Source: Clarkia xantiana subsp. parviflora (taxonomy: Eukaryota > Streptophyta > Magnoliopsida > Myrtales > Onagraceae). Taken from it: a stretch of DNA of 64,000 nucleotides. The position numbers and the translations under genes are program-made. The notes under the pieces were generated by a model. That model was not told the origin of the DNA. It did no database searches and was given only the letters and a program-made list of their open reading frames with translations. Shown here piece after piece: positions 1-12,001 of this stretch. Each line of letters begins with the position of its first letter. The first letter of the stretch is position 1. The stretch lies in contig JAPTYO010000001.1 in the NCBI GenBank assembly GCA_036873135.1, positions 39,704,774 to 39,768,773 on the forward strand. The letters run 5' to 3'.

Positions 1-218
1 CTTCGGAAGATCCCAGTAACCATTAACATGGGAGACAGCTACATATCTACGAGACTCGTTAGTCTCTACTTATCACATAGCGAATACCCCACGAGGGGGG
101 CAACCCCCTGTACATATCAACCACTATGACGACACCTACTCTACGTCGTCATCAAGCCTATAGTGACAACATGCATGGCAACAGACAAGGGAATAATTCT
201 AAGTGTTGGAACAAGCGC

Positions 219-297
219 GCACATACAAGCGCACACATACAAGCGCGCACATACAAGCGCACACATACAAGCGCGCACATACAAGCGCACGCATACT
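219..297. repeat. 14-bp tandem repeat (ACATACAAGCGCGC-like)
   Basis: Six units of about 14 bp alternate between GCGCGC and GCGCAC endings, giving a 28-bp higher-order period. The array lies in the 3' untranslated region of element 0. Both strands are open across it only because the repeat lacks stops; no gene is inferred. Confidence 0.85.
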
Positions 298-355
298 CAG
301 CTAGCACGCATATGGATGGTAGTATGGTCATGAAAGAAAGAGCCAATCAAGGAAC

Positions 356-700
356 ATTTTCTAAGTGTTCCACCATGTCAGCAGTCGACATATAACGAGG
401 TGTCGACTGTCAAATGATGTTTTCTAAGTGTTCCACCATGTCAGCAGTCGACATATGACGAGGTGTCGACTATCAATGAATATTTCTAAGTGTTCCACCA
501 TGTCAGCAGGCGACTTATGACGAGGTGTCGACTATCAATGAATATTTCTAAGTGTTCCACCATGTCAGCAGTCGACTTATGACGAGGTGTCGACTATCAA
601 ATGATGTTTTCTAAGTATTCCACTATGGCAGCAGTCGACATATGACAAAGGGTCGACCACCAAGAAATACTTTCTAAGTATTTTCCTATGACGGCAATCA
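356..700. repeat. 62-63-bp tandem array of element 0
   Basis: TTTCTAAG recurs at 358, 421, 483, 545, 608 and 671, giving spacings of 62-63 bp. Each unit contains TTTCTAAGTGTTCCACCATG followed by a pair of GTCGAC boxes. The last two units are degenerate. The motif resembles the 66-bp array in Tat element 2 (44903-46070). Confidence 0.9.
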
Positions 701-1533
701 ACGGCAGTCGACAAAGATCAAATAACGACAACCATGGTGACAAGTCATTAGGCTAGCGCTATCACGTCACTACAAGCACCTCTACTCCGGGGGCAATACT
801 ATATCAACAAGGGCCTCGTCTCTCGGCATATACGTTGCAAACATACCCCGTTCGTCAACGACGCGGCGGATGCATCACACCTCGCAAGCTTAGGACCCTT
901 GCGTCCGTGATACACGCTCCCTCATAAGTGTGTGGGTAATCCTTTACCTGTCTCTATTTTTTCTAAGTCTTTTAATACATGACTATGCATCCTTTACACA
1001 TACGTCATACACACGTCATCGTCATGCATTGCACACATCCATGATTTACATCCATGATTTTTCATATCAAGTCCATCACATGTGATTTTCCAAACCCGGC
1101 GGTATTTCCTTTACTAAAACCGTCGTCTCGCCGTCACGACGGCCGTCTCGGACGACGGGGTCCCGAAAACCATCATATTGCATGAAAAACGTTTTATCAA
1201 AACTTTCATGATTTATTACCATTTTGATGCAATTAGTCGTGGCATGAACGTTCCATATTTATTTGATCATCTTACAAACCCGAAAGATTTCATGTGCGCT
1301 CGCGCCTTAATTCTCCAAACAATCACATTTTCCATATTACTTGTAGTCCGTTGTGCTACTAACCCTTTGTGCAGTTGTCAAGCATGACCACCTCAAAAAA
1401 CTAAGACACGGAATTCGCCTGAGCCGCGCGTATCCACCCTTGGTAGGTCAAAACTCAAGGTGAGCAGACGACCCGAATCACGCGTATACCCTATCTTAGA
1501 ATAGAGTTAAACAAAGGTCAAGCCGTTATTTAA
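701..1533. other. Noncoding 3' region of element 0
   Basis: This stretch lies between the tandem array and the polypurine tract. It has higher GC than flanking host DNA and no convincing coding region. A 69-codon open frame at 1178-1387 has no recognisable domain and is not annotated. Confidence 0.5.
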
Positions 1534-1545
1534 CTCGGGGGCAAG
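1534..1545 (+). other. Polypurine tract of element 0
   Basis: CTCGGGGGCAAG lies immediately before TGATGG of the LTR. The same tract precedes the 3' LTRs of elements 1 and 2. In LTR retrotransposons this primes plus-strand DNA synthesis. Confidence 0.8.
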
Positions 1546-2322
1546 TGATGGATATACGCATGATTCGGGCTCGGTCTTAATTATTCGGACCTCACACACG
1601 CGCAAGACCCTTTACGATTCCCCAATTTCGAGCTAACCGGGGGAAACCGGGCAAGTCGCGAACTTGCCCGACATCCCCGGGGGGCTTACCCGGAAAATTC
1701 CGGGTAAGCTCAACACTCGGGGGGTGTCGCGTACACCCCCCATTTCGTCCCGAACGTATAGGAGACTCGATTTTTGACTAACTCCTATGTGTCCGAGACC
1801 TATGTTTCAAAGGCGCGCGCGTCCCGCTCGTGACAGCCGCCTGAGACGCGCGTCAGAGTCCTTTTCCCAAAGCTCTCCCCTGCATCCCGGTTCACATTTC
1901 CACATCAAACCGGGTCAAAACCGGTTTACGGTCCAAGGTTGCCTATAAATAGCCACCTTGGGGGTAAACATTTTCAAGTCAATTAAAAAGTCACTTTGGG
2001 TGAGAATGGGAAAAGTTCTGACTTCTCTCTAGAAAACCCTCTCTTTCTCTCTCTAGAAGCCGACTAATGTTGATCGTCGGAGCGAGCGCACCAAGCACCC
2101 CCCCCCCTCTCCACGGGGACTGCTTGGTAATGCTCCTTTCGCAGGGGCAGACAGACGATCTTCCAGAGAGCCCAAAGGACTTACCGCCGTTCAGAAAACG
2201 AAGCTAAGGCCCGCACGCGACTTTAGAGAACGGACTTGGCTCGCACCCAACCCGAAGACTTCGACGAGTTATTCAGCGGGCAATCCGCAATAACTTGATC
2301 GAAACAGACTTGTTTACAACCA
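1546..2322 (+). repeat. 3' LTR of element 0
   Basis: The LTR starts TGATGG directly after the polypurine tract. A TATA box lies in mid-LTR, followed by a CT-rich leader with two TCTCTAGAA boxes, as in the LTRs of elements 1-3. It probably ends at one of the CA dinucleotides near 2318-2322; the exact end is uncertain. Confidence 0.65.
1944..1951 (+). promoter_or_regulatory. TATA box in LTR of element 0
   Basis: TATAAATA in the context CCTATAAATAG matches the TATA context of the other Tat LTRs in the window, although the surrounding sequence differs. Confidence 0.6.
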
Positions 2323-3122
2323 TGCTTCCGCGACGAGTAGTATCGAGATTTATGTAAGGAAAATTACATTTTTAGTGCCTCATTTTAGTATCTCATTTAT
2401 TGTTTCTCTAAAAGCGCTCACACCAAGAAAGTTAAGCACAATTAATATGAACGCCTCCTTTATACATTGCTATTTATATGTAATTAATAAATAAAGAAGT
2501 GTAAATGATGTTTAATATTTCATATTTCCTATCACAGACAAAAAATCATATAATAGTATATGGTATTGATTCAGCGTTTCTCCATTTATCTAAAGATTAG
2601 GGGTTTGAGATTCTAAAAATATTCATAATCAGTATTTTATTTCTTACAAGCTAATACGATGCGACTGAGTATTAGTCGAGATGTTAAACAAGCATTTTAC
2701 GGATGCTGTCATACTACAAATGTTATTATTTATCAAGGACCAACCTGCGAGAAAAAAAAAATCACCAAAAAAGAATGTATTTAAATTATGTGTTAACCTT
2801 TTCATGGCAAAAAAAAAAAAAAAAGTTATGTGTGAACCTAATTCAATTAGGTTTCTTTAGTGATGAGCCAAAGAACAGATTTGTACTGGTGAACCACTAT
2901 ATATACACATATATAAGTTTCACTTAAATTTATTCTTTTAGACATTTTATATTTATATATATATATATATTGGAAATGTCGTCATCATATGAACAATATG
3001 CTTGTATATATATATATATGTGCATGGTTTTGATGATTATATATGATATATATCATCGATTCTTACGTGTGAAACTACATGAAGCAATAACAATGTAATA
3101 CAATATAGTGATTTAACGCTAA
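2323..3122. other. AT-rich intergenic DNA with a SINE-like copy
   Basis: No gene is seen. A copy of the dispersed SINE-like repeat spans about 2590-2705 (TTCATAATCAGTATTTTAT, then AAACAAGCATTTTACGG). Short TA microsatellites lie at about 2950-3020. Confidence 0.5.
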
Positions 3123-3340
3123 GGGGGTGTTTGGATGGATGTAATATGGGATGTAATCCCACATTACATCAATATTACGTTGTTTGGTTTGTCAAACGAC
3201 GTAATGTGCATTGTAATGTAATGTCCATTGTAATCTCAGATTACGTCCAAACTTCATTTAACGTAATGTGGGATTACATCCAAAAACGGATGTAATGTGA
3301 GATTACGTCCAACATTACAGAGTGTTATTATTTTATTAAT

Positions 3341-4375
3341 GGGTTAAGAACCTATGAAAGGTCTGAACTATCACCCATGTTAACGGGAGAGGTCTGAAAT
3401 TTAAAAAGTTAATAACAGAGGTCTGAAATTTCTGTTTTGTTGATAACAGCGGTCTCCGTTAGTTTTTTCCGTTAAAACTAACGGAAGTTGGTCACAGACT
3501 TGGCATGTGACCGGAAATAAAATAAATTTCCAAAAATGCCCTTCTATCAAGAGTGCCCCTCACATGCTTGGAGTAAAAAGACCAAAATGCCCTTGAAGCC
3601 ACCACGGTACTCCGGCGACCACCAATCGTACTCCGGCGACCACCACCGTACTCCGGCGACCACCACCAAGGCTCCGGCGACCACCACCAAGGCTCCGATT
3701 GGGCCAAAATCGGAGCCACCGGCCCCAATTGGGCTCCGATCGGAGCCACCGGCCCCGATTGGAGCCACCGGCCCCGATTGGACTCCGATCGGAGCCAAAA
3801 AAGCTCCGATCGGAGCCAAAAAGCTCCGATCGGAGCCACAAAGCTCCGGTCGGAGCTCTGTGGCCCCGACCGGAGCCACAAAGCTCCAGATCGGAGCTCT
3901 GTGGCTCGGGTCGGAGCCACAGAGCTCCGATCTGGAGCTCTATGGCCCCGACCGGAGCCACAGAGCTCCGATCTGGAGCTCTTTGGCTCCGATCGGAGCT
4001 TTTTTGCTCCGACTGGAGCTTTTTTGCTGAGGTTGTGGCCGGATTCGGGTCGCCGGAGCCGAGGTGGTGGTCGTCGGAGTCGAGGTGGTGGTCGCCGGAG
4101 TCGGGTGGTGGTGGCCGGAGTTGGGTGGTTTTAATTTGACTTTAGGGGTAAAATTGTCATTTCACATTTACTTAAATAAGATATTAAATAAAACAAAATA
4201 TTAAAGGGGCAAAAATGTCATTTCACACAATTCTGTTAAATTTAACCCTAAAAATGGACGGAAAACCTCAAATCAACAAAATTGAAATTTCAGACCTCTG
4301 TTATTAACTTTTTAAATTTCAGACATCTCCCGTTAACATGGGTAATAGTTCAGACCTTTCATAGGTTCTTAACCC
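3341..4375. mobile_element. Small Mutator-like element (MULE 1) nested in the Tourist element
   Basis: Terminal inverted repeats of about 90 bp begin GGGTTAAGAACCTATG and differ at only a few positions. They are flanked by the 9-bp duplication TTTATTAAT (3332-3340 and 4376-4384). A 9-bp TSD with long inverted repeats is characteristic of MULEs. There is no transposase. The interior is a GC-rich array unlike the AT-rich host DNA. Confidence 0.9.
3590..4130. repeat. GC-rich palindromic array inside MULE 1
   Basis: Units built around GCTCCGATCGGAGC, itself an inverted repeat, recur with AGCTCTGTGGC or CACAAAGCTC spacers. They are flanked by CTCCGGCGACCACCA repeats on the left and GGTGGTGGTCGCCGGAG on the right. 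Every reading frame looks open, producing many spurious ORFs. A related array occurs in the element at 29268-30055. Confidence 0.85.
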
Positions 4376-4970
4376 TTTATTAATATTTATTAAGTAGACA
4401 AAATACTTTGTATTATCATTATAGCTTATTATGATATTAATTTTGTTATTACTAGTAGTTTTTTTATTTTGTATCTACTTCATAACTCATTATTATAATA
4501 AATAATAATGCACATGATGTTCGTATAAAATGAGTAATATTAATGCATTTTTTATAAAAATTAATTTATAAAATTACATATGATGTTTTAACTATTAGAA
4601 TTTTAATAGTTGTGCATATTGACTTTGCATATTTTATTTTAGAATTCATAAATGACTATAGTATTAACCACAAAATATAAACTTTAATAAGTTATTTGTT
4701 GTCAAAATATATTTTCTTTTTAAAATCTTATCATATTTAGATATAATATACTCTTTATAAATTAATATAATAATAATAAAGTCACATTACAATGCACATT
4801 ACAACACATACCAAACACTGTAATCTAACATTACACTCCACATTACAGCACAATCAAACACTGTAATATAACATTTCAAGTAATATCACATTACAGCTGA
4901 CATTACTTGTAATCTCATATTTCAAGTAATCTCACATTACGTCCATCCAAACCCCCCCCCCCCCCCCTAA

Positions 4971-5458
4971 ATGTATTGAGTCTGAGTTTTAAAATTTTAA
5001 AAATATTCATAATTAATATTTTACGGTCTACAAATTGACCAAGTACGAAAATAATAATAATTAATTATTATTCTTCTTTTGACCAAGATAATAATTAATT
5101 ATTTATTTATTACTATTAATATAACAAGATTTTAGCTGAAATAATTGCTCCATCTAATAAATTGACCGATGCAACACCCAAAAAAAATCCAAAAAACTAA
5201 TAAAATTTATTAATCGAGATAAGGACATATCAGTATGGTATTTACGCAAATTCATCATTATATCACGACTGTAAGAATTACATGATAAGAAACATAGAGA
5301 GCGAGAGAGGTGAGTAAATGCAATTTCACACAATTATTATTTTTTGGGTAAAAAACAAACCAAGTAATTTTGAGGCATTGTGACCAATATCAAGTCCAAA
5401 CGTTATGCAACAACCTTAATGAACAACTAGGTACATACACTTCTTGTCCGGTCGGCCT
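4971..5458. other. Intergenic DNA downstream of the KCS gene, with a SINE-like copy
   Basis: A truncated SINE-like copy spans about 4976-5056 (TTCATAATTAATATTTTACG, then TTGACCAAGTACGAA). The remainder is AT-rich 3' flank of the KCS gene on the minus strand. No other feature is seen. Confidence 0.5.
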
Positions 5459-7052
5459 CTAAAGCTTGTTAACCTCCGGGATATGAACCGGGTACCTGTC
5501 GATACACTCGGTCCACGGCCCGTCGAGTATCGGCGTCTTGATCGTCTTATTGCACTTCCAAACCGCGCTATTGCACTTAAACCCGCTTCCAAACGCGATT
5601 TGCCAAACCCTATCGCCTTTTTTCATCCGCCCCTTTGTCTCAATGTAGCTCAGTTCGTACCATAACGACGAGGATGACGTGTTCCCGAACCGGTGAAGCG
5701 TCATCCTCGAAGCCTCCACGTGTTCGGTGGATAACTGGAGGTTCTTCTGGAGCTCGTCAATGACTGCTCGACCCCCGGCGTGGATGCAGAAGTGCTCGAA
5801 CGCTTGTTTGAAGTCGGGGATGTAGGGTTTCCACTTTGGGTTAAAGATTTTCCGACCGATTAGGGTTATGAGGAAGAGGATTTGCTCGGATGCCGGAAGG
5901 ACTAGCGGCCCGATCGTCGTGATGTTTGATTTAAGAGCCTCGCCGGCTATCGCCATGAGGTCTTTCGACAAATTAATACCCACCTTACCTGTTAAAATAT
6001 AAAGATTAAACCACGTATCGACCGTCTAAAATTTCAGATAGTATCAGAGCGTGCAGATTTGAATATTTGTAACGTTAAATTACAATACCTTCAGCGTCTT
6101 CTTCCTCAAAAACGCATCGGTAGGCCTTATCGTCGCCTCCCTTGTGGGTCCGGACCACGTGGACCAACCTATACTTGGCTCGCCTCCGGTCGGACCGCCG
6201 GTTCGACAGCAGAATCGCGGCTCCGCCCATTCGAAACAAGCAATTCGGAAGTAGCATCGCCCGCTCGTTACCTTGGTAGTAGTTCGGGGTGATGATCTCG
6301 GTGCTAACGACAACCGCGTTAGAGTTTGGGTGAACCTGGAGCAGGTCCCGGGCTAAGTCAATCGCGATAACTCCGGCACTGCACCCCATGCCGGAGAGAT
6401 TAAAGCTCTTGATATTACTCCTCAACTTATACTTATTAATCACCATCGCCGATAACGACGGCGTCGGCGAAAATAAGCTGCAATTTACGATAAGCATGTC
6501 GATATCTTTCGGCTTAAGCCCGGTTTTCTTAAACAACGCGTCCATCGCGGAGAAAATAACGAGCTCGGCCTCACCACGTGCGGCCTCCATCGTTGGTTTC
6601 GGTGGGATGTAATGAATTGCCGGCGGGAGACACGTTTCCTCCCCGAGACCCGACCGCTCCAAGATCCTCATCTGAAACTCGACGCTTTTTGGCTTATCTT
6701 TGAGTATAAGCCTAGAATGCTCCATGAAAGTCGAAAACGGAACCCGACACGTCACCGGGGGCTTGAAACACGCGTAATCGACGAGGAAAATCGTGCGTGG
6801 CTTTGACATGAAGTACACCGTGGCGACGAAGATGATGAAGAACGATGAGCACAGAATTTGGATTAGGTCAAAGTGGAGCGAGTTCCAAACGTTGACCAGC
6901 TCGGCCGGGCCGAGGCGGAGGATCTCGAGGCCGATCGCCGCCATGATCGGGATTAGGGTTAGGGTGAGAATGTGGTTGACTAGGTATTGGTACCCGAGTT
7001 TGACGTATTTGAGCTTGACCGAGTTCGAGAAATCGGGCAGTATCGGAGGCAT
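5459..7052 (-). CDS. KCS: 3-ketoacyl-CoA synthase (very-long-chain fatty acid elongation)
   Basis: FAE1-type condensing enzyme, the first and rate-setting step of very-long-chain fatty acid elongation on the ER. It feeds wax, cutin/suberin, sphingolipid or storage-lipid pathways. Two exons, 7052-6089 and 5988-5459, are separated by a 100-bp GT-AG intron and join in frame to 497 residues, normal for the family. N-terminal hydrophobic segments lie at about residues 23-45 and 60-82. The catalytic Cys is in GMGCSAG (about 224), the His in FCIHAGGRA (about 391) and the Asn in [10 protein letters not shown] (about 424), so the triad is complete. The start is the first in-frame ATG (MPPILPDF). The open frame continues upstream without another ATG to a stop near 7194. 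[18 protein letters not shown] and [10 protein letters not shown] suggest the KCS4/KCS11-like clade, which is tentative. Confidence 0.95.
5989..6088 (-). other. Intron of the KCS gene
   Basis: The donor is GAAG|GTATTG and the acceptor is TTTTAACAG|GTAAGG on the minus strand. Splicing joins ...EEDAEG with [11 protein letters not shown], a junction conserved in KCS proteins. The intron splits a Gly codon after its first base. Confidence 0.93.
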
Positions 7053-7590
7053 GTTTTTGTTCGACAACCTCGGCTCGATCTGAGAGTTTGTCGGGTTCGG
7101 ACCGAGGTTATGTTGTGGTGGTGGTGCTTGAGATGAGAGGTTAACTGGTATGTGAACAACATGAAGAAGGGTAGAGCGGAATTTAAAGGCAATTCAATGG
7201 GGGGCAGATGGGGAGATTTAATGAAGGACTTCACGTCACTCAACGCTCACTCAACTTTGTATTAAATTCCAAAGTTTTATTATTTTTAAATTAAAATACG
7301 CTAAAAAATGCAGTCGATCGTAAATTTACTAACAATTAGATCAAAATTGAATAAATCAAATTTTATAATAGAATTTTTATCGGATTTCAACTCTTATATA
7401 AATATGGGTAATTTAAGGGTTTTAAATTCGCCTGTATATATTTACGGTAGATTATATAGTTCAGTATGCCAGATGGAAACAACTAAACACCCATACACAA
7501 CATCCAAAGCATATGTAATGTTGGTGTATCTATCTGTCACAGTATTAACTTCTTTTGCTAAATATTTCCTTTTTTTTTTTTTCATATACG

Positions 7591-7621
<31 letters not shown>

Positions 7622-9344
7622 TATCTGTATCAGAGCATATACGTTGACTTCTTATCTATTTCTTTGAATATTTTCTTTACAAGATCGACCCAATAATGGC
7701 TACTTTTGGTTCTCTTGTAGTGATACTATTTAGAGTCACCGTAATAAAATAACGGTTTAATCATTATTCGAAGATTTATTATGTAAGTCATTTGAATTGT
7801 TTGATAATCAATATTTTATTTTTTACAAACTTATTTAAAATGGATATATATTATTTTAAATGTGGAACAAACAAGGAGTTAATCATCGTGTGGAACATAT
7901 TTACAAGCGTCATAAAATATGTATAATATATATGGGGATTCGGGAAGATTAAAGAAGCTTAGCTTAATTATGTATAATATAATAGGGCGTTTGCATGGAT
8001 CTATACTCAAACTCCAATATCGTGGGAAATATTATAATCACTTATCTGCTATATCAATTATATTATTATTATTATATGTATATATATATAAATTTAAATT
8101 GTTTTCACCATCGGGCATTATATAATTGTTATGTTATCACTATCGATCATTATCTTTAGTTTTTTTCTTTAACAACAATCACGTCTCATTAATATATATA
8201 TATTTTTTTCTATGCGTATATTTTTTTTAACTGAAAGGCTATATCTCTTCAAATGTCTATTATCACTATTATATATATATATAACTGTTTAAATAAAATT
8301 ATTTTATTACACTGAAAGGCTATATCTTCAAAGTACAGAGGAATCCTAGGTGAGCTTGATTCACTGTGTTCGTCGTTCAATACATCCAAAACAATGGTGA
8401 TTCCAGTCGGTCCACGAGGTTGTCGAATTGGCGACGGGTGTATTTACAAGTCCGGCTATGCAAAGAATTTGACCCGAAAATTTTGTATTTTTCAGATTAC
8501 ATTTTTCTTTTTAGTTTCGCTATATTATTAAGTTTTTCATTTGACACCAAAAAATCGCATTATTTTATATTTTTATCAATAATAATAATAATTCTTATTA
8601 ATATATTTTAGTTAAAATATTATGCACATTACTAATCCAACTTTTTCTTGAAATATATTTATTTTGTCCACTTACAAAATACGAAATAACGACATTTTCG
8701 CCATAATAATTTTCAATACAAGTGTAGTTTTTTTTAAAGTTAATAAAATAATTTTCGAAAATTAATATGAAAATAGGAATAAAATGAGACATTTATTTAT
8801 TTTTATAAATAAAATACTTGTCCAAAATAAACACGTTTGTAGTAAGTACACTTCAGCAGGGTTAGACACCCAATTAATACCAATGAATAGAAGGATGGAG
8901 CTGCGGGGACAGTAATTAAGACACTGAAGAAATTAATGTATGCACAGCATGCACGTGTCCATTCCTTAGTGGAATGTTCAAATTACTATGAAAAATGCAT
9001 TTTCTTAGCTAATAATTTCACCATTTAAGTTTTGTTTTTTTAATCAGGTGTTGTTACCATCATCTCCTATAAGTTTTTTTAATTGATGAATTGTAAATCT
9101 AACCGTATAATATATCGTAGTTGTTCATTAATGTATCTCTTAACTAGGATTCAGATCATCATCTGTCCTGCTCTTACTGTTTTAGGTCGTGCCTCTCTGT
9201 TAAAATCTTGACCCGTTTTCTTAAATTTATTAATTTTATTCTAGGGTTCACAAATCTCAATAGGGTTTTAGAAAGGAAAAAATACAAAATTAATTACACT
9301 CATGACACGTATCAATATATCTTAACGGCGAGACATGATCTGGG

Positions 9345-9515
9345 GCATGAAGAGTGAGGTGGGTGATCTAGATCCCCTTAACCAGGGTCAGGGGTTCAAA
9401 CCGCACTGGTGACCCTGATAATGAAAATATATTCATCACCAACACTTTATCTCTTACGGTTTGACCCGGTGCGAATGTGGATTAATTTAAGTGTGTGAAA
9501 CAAGCATGCTAATCT
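9345..9515 (+). repeat. SINE-like element, best copy
   Basis: It contains GGTTCAAACC (9393-9402), a match to the RNA polymerase III B-box. The body TTCATCACCAACACTTTAT, then GACCCGGTGCGAATG, then AAACAAGCATGCTAA follows. The same body recurs in diverged form at about 2590, 4976, 14474, 14620, 16385 and 28590. No poly(A) tail or TSD was delimited, so the SINE label is an inference. Confidence 0.55.
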
Positions 9516-11580
9516 AAAACTGCTACATCAATAAAATAATGAATTAGATTTTATGACGATGAAGAAGTTTAATCAGATCTCAATCGTTGCACTTCCATAG
9601 TAATAATACTTAACCTCATATATATCGAGCTAGTTATTATTTAATAAAATGTTAAACACTTCATTAATAATGTATATATAAAGTTAGGTGGGATTATATG
9701 TCCCATTATCTGCCTGCTCATTTCTATAATTGGCTTCTGCTAAAGGCAGTTGAAAATAGTTAGGACTTCATCAAGAATTCTATTTACTTCTTTGGACCTA
9801 CTTCTTTTATGCACTATCTATCCCTTCAAATCATCATGTCTCAACTCAATCATTTTGTACAACTTCTTCTAATTCGTCCTTAGATAACTATCTATATCTA
9901 CTTTAACCTAATAATTCCAAACACATACCATTCTAAAAAAAACAAGTTATTAATAATAATTATGTGATTAGGCACATGTGAGGTATGTCATGTTCCATGA
10001 GAAAAAATTATACAAATTTATTTACAGTATGTTTGGTTAATGAAATACAGAACAGATGTAGAGAGCCTCAACATGTTTTTTTAAGAAAAATTACATTTTA
10101 AGAGGCTCAACGTATTTTTTTAGTTTTAGGAGTTTTGGGTTTGAAAAAGTGTTATTTATCGGTCAAACATTACTCGATTCATCTATTTAGTGACCTCGCA
10201 TTAGCCTAAATATGTGTCAACCATGTTTGAGACAACCTCACTATATGAGTGGGCCCCAAAAGTCATCATAACGAATCAAAACTCTAAAACGGTTATGTCT
10301 CAATTGATCGAATATGGTGCACGCCCTGAAATCCTGACCACGTAAACATGTTCGACATGGGATCGGGTTAAGACGAGGCTCTAACTAGGTTAATACAAGA
10401 CTATGATCTATTTATTACCAAACCAAATTAATAAAACAACAGTAATTGTGCAATTTTTGTTTGTGAAAGCGATGGTAATAATTAGATTTGTGCGTACACA
10501 AACACTAATCATTCCGGTGTTTTCCTATTTTTGAACGCTACTGTATTTGTTAGTTTATTTATTTATTTGTTTCTATTTCTTTTGATTGATTATTACTTAT
10601 TTATTTTAAAATAGTTGGATAAAGAAAATGAAACTAAAATCTACTAGTGAGGAAAATGTGAAAGAAACTTGCACAACTATGATTCCAATTAGGAATTAAA
10701 TTTAAATTGCTATATAGTCTCTAGAACTATCCAGATGATGGGCCAATCTGTTTGGTGTATCCTGCACGAAACTTTCCATGTTACATTGTTGTGTAACCTT
10801 AAAAAATGGTTTAATTATATTAAACTGCAACTGATGTTTGATGTTCGGATAGTCAGAAAAATAGTTAACATTTTTTTTTTTCTAATTTGAATGAAATGTA
10901 TCATGTTTTTAACATGTGATGAATAAAAACGCGCAGGTTTGGATAGTCAATTTTATTTTTTTATAAGTTGATATTTGGGTAGTTAAACAAATTGCTAGTT
11001 AATATTTGTGCAGTTAAACAAATTGCTAGCTATTTTCAGACTCAGTCCGTCCAAATTAGACGGAAACCTTTATTGGAGCTAACAGTTTGAACATATATGA
11101 ACATTCTGCTATCAAAATTGTTCAAAAGCAATTCAACTAAGAATTTGTTCGACTGTCCAAACACCCACATAGAATTTGATAATTAAGTCTAAAAATATAT
11201 GTGTGGAAAATGGAGCCATATTTATTTTGTAGTCACAAAAAAATACATGAATATTTAGTATAGTTTCACAAGCATCATGTTTATCAATTTTTACTAATAT
11301 TATAATGGACTTAACTATCGCATAAAAAAAAAACCTTTAAACGTACTAGTTCTTTTAAACATCTAGAATTTGCATCATATTATTAATAATATCAATTTTT
11401 TCACATGCTCACGTTTAGCTATTTCTGTTCGGTTTGTCATGTGGCATTAATGTAACTTGTTCGATTGCATCAAATCATCGAAATATATGTCTATATCGAC
11501 ATGTTTAACGACTGAAATTAACATAATTGTAACTGAATGTGCATCAGGCAACATAACAGAATATAATGGTGCATTTAGTA

Positions 11581-11706
11581 AACACGATAAAAGAATATGG
11601 TACATTAACATGTTCAAAATAGAATAGTGAGTTGGACTAATTTAACACGATAAAAGAATATGGTACATTAACATGTTCAAAATAGAATAGTGAGTTGGAC
11701 TAATTT
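11581..11706. repeat. Perfect or near-perfect 63-bp tandem duplication
   Basis: AACACGATAAAAGAATATGG and the following bases through GTTGGACTAATTTA occur twice in tandem, the second copy starting at 11644. The high identity implies a recent duplication. It is noncoding. Confidence 0.9.
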
Positions 11707-12001
11707 AACCTTAATTTTAGTTTTACTATAAACAGCAAAATAAAATAAACAAACACTAACATGTTTAACAATCTCGACATCAGCAAATCGAACCAACAAA
11801 TAAGACCGAATCTTCAATACACTCCCTATACACTTCTCTTTCTTATTATAAACGTGAACATAATGACAAATATCCCACATAAGGCGAACATGTTTTAGGC
11901 AGCGTGGCCTGTATTTTTATCGGTTCTTAATCTATCTAGTATAATCTAAATAAATACAATTATTCAGATATTAACATATAAAAAAACTGACAATTATACT
12001 A

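Larger units (their letters stand above)
1..2322 (+). mobile_element. 3' part of a Ty3/gypsy Tat-type LTR retrotransposon (element 0)
   Basis: This is the right-hand end of an LTR retrotransposon whose left part lies outside the window. Visible parts are a noncoding 3' region with two tandem arrays, a polypurine tract ending CGGGGGCAAG at 1545, and a 3' LTR starting TGATGGATATACGC. The tract and LTR start match the arrangement in the Tat elements further right, but the LTR body differs, so this is a related but separate family. No pol domain is visible, so lineage assignment rests on this similarity and on the shared repeat motif TTTTCTAAGTGTT. The right end is approximate because the TSD partner is off-window. 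Confidence 0.7.
3123..4967. mobile_element. Tourist-like (PIF/Harbinger) MITE, interrupted by a MULE
   Basis: The left end GGGGGTGTTTGGATGG is mirrored at the right end by CCATCCAAAC followed by a C run. The element is flanked by the 3-bp duplication TAA (3120-3122 and 4968-4970). A TAA/TTA TSD and a GGG...GTTTGG terminus are typical of Tourist MITEs. Subterminal sequence is full of short inverted GTAATGTGGGATTAC-type motifs. Removing the nested MULE leaves about 800 bp. There is no transposase, so it is non-autonomous. Confidence 0.85.
7053..12001. other. AT-rich intergenic DNA upstream of the KCS gene
   Basis: The minus-strand side next to 7053 should hold the KCS 5' UTR and promoter. An out-of-frame ATG at 7162 begins a frame overlapping the KCS start. 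No unambiguous TATA box is seen. Further out are an AT microsatellite (7592-7618), repeated ACTGAAAGGCTATATC boxes at about 8231 and 8311, a SINE-like copy and a tandem duplication. No other gene is supported; the short ORFs here have no domains. Confidence 0.5.

Noticed and set aside
356..700. CRISPR-like regular array
   Set aside because: Units are contiguous with no unique spacers, in a plant retrotransposon; it is a tandem repeat.
3492..4139. Six overlapping ORFs rich in Ser, Arg and Pro
   Set aside because: Palindromic GC-rich array of MULE 1 read in all frames.
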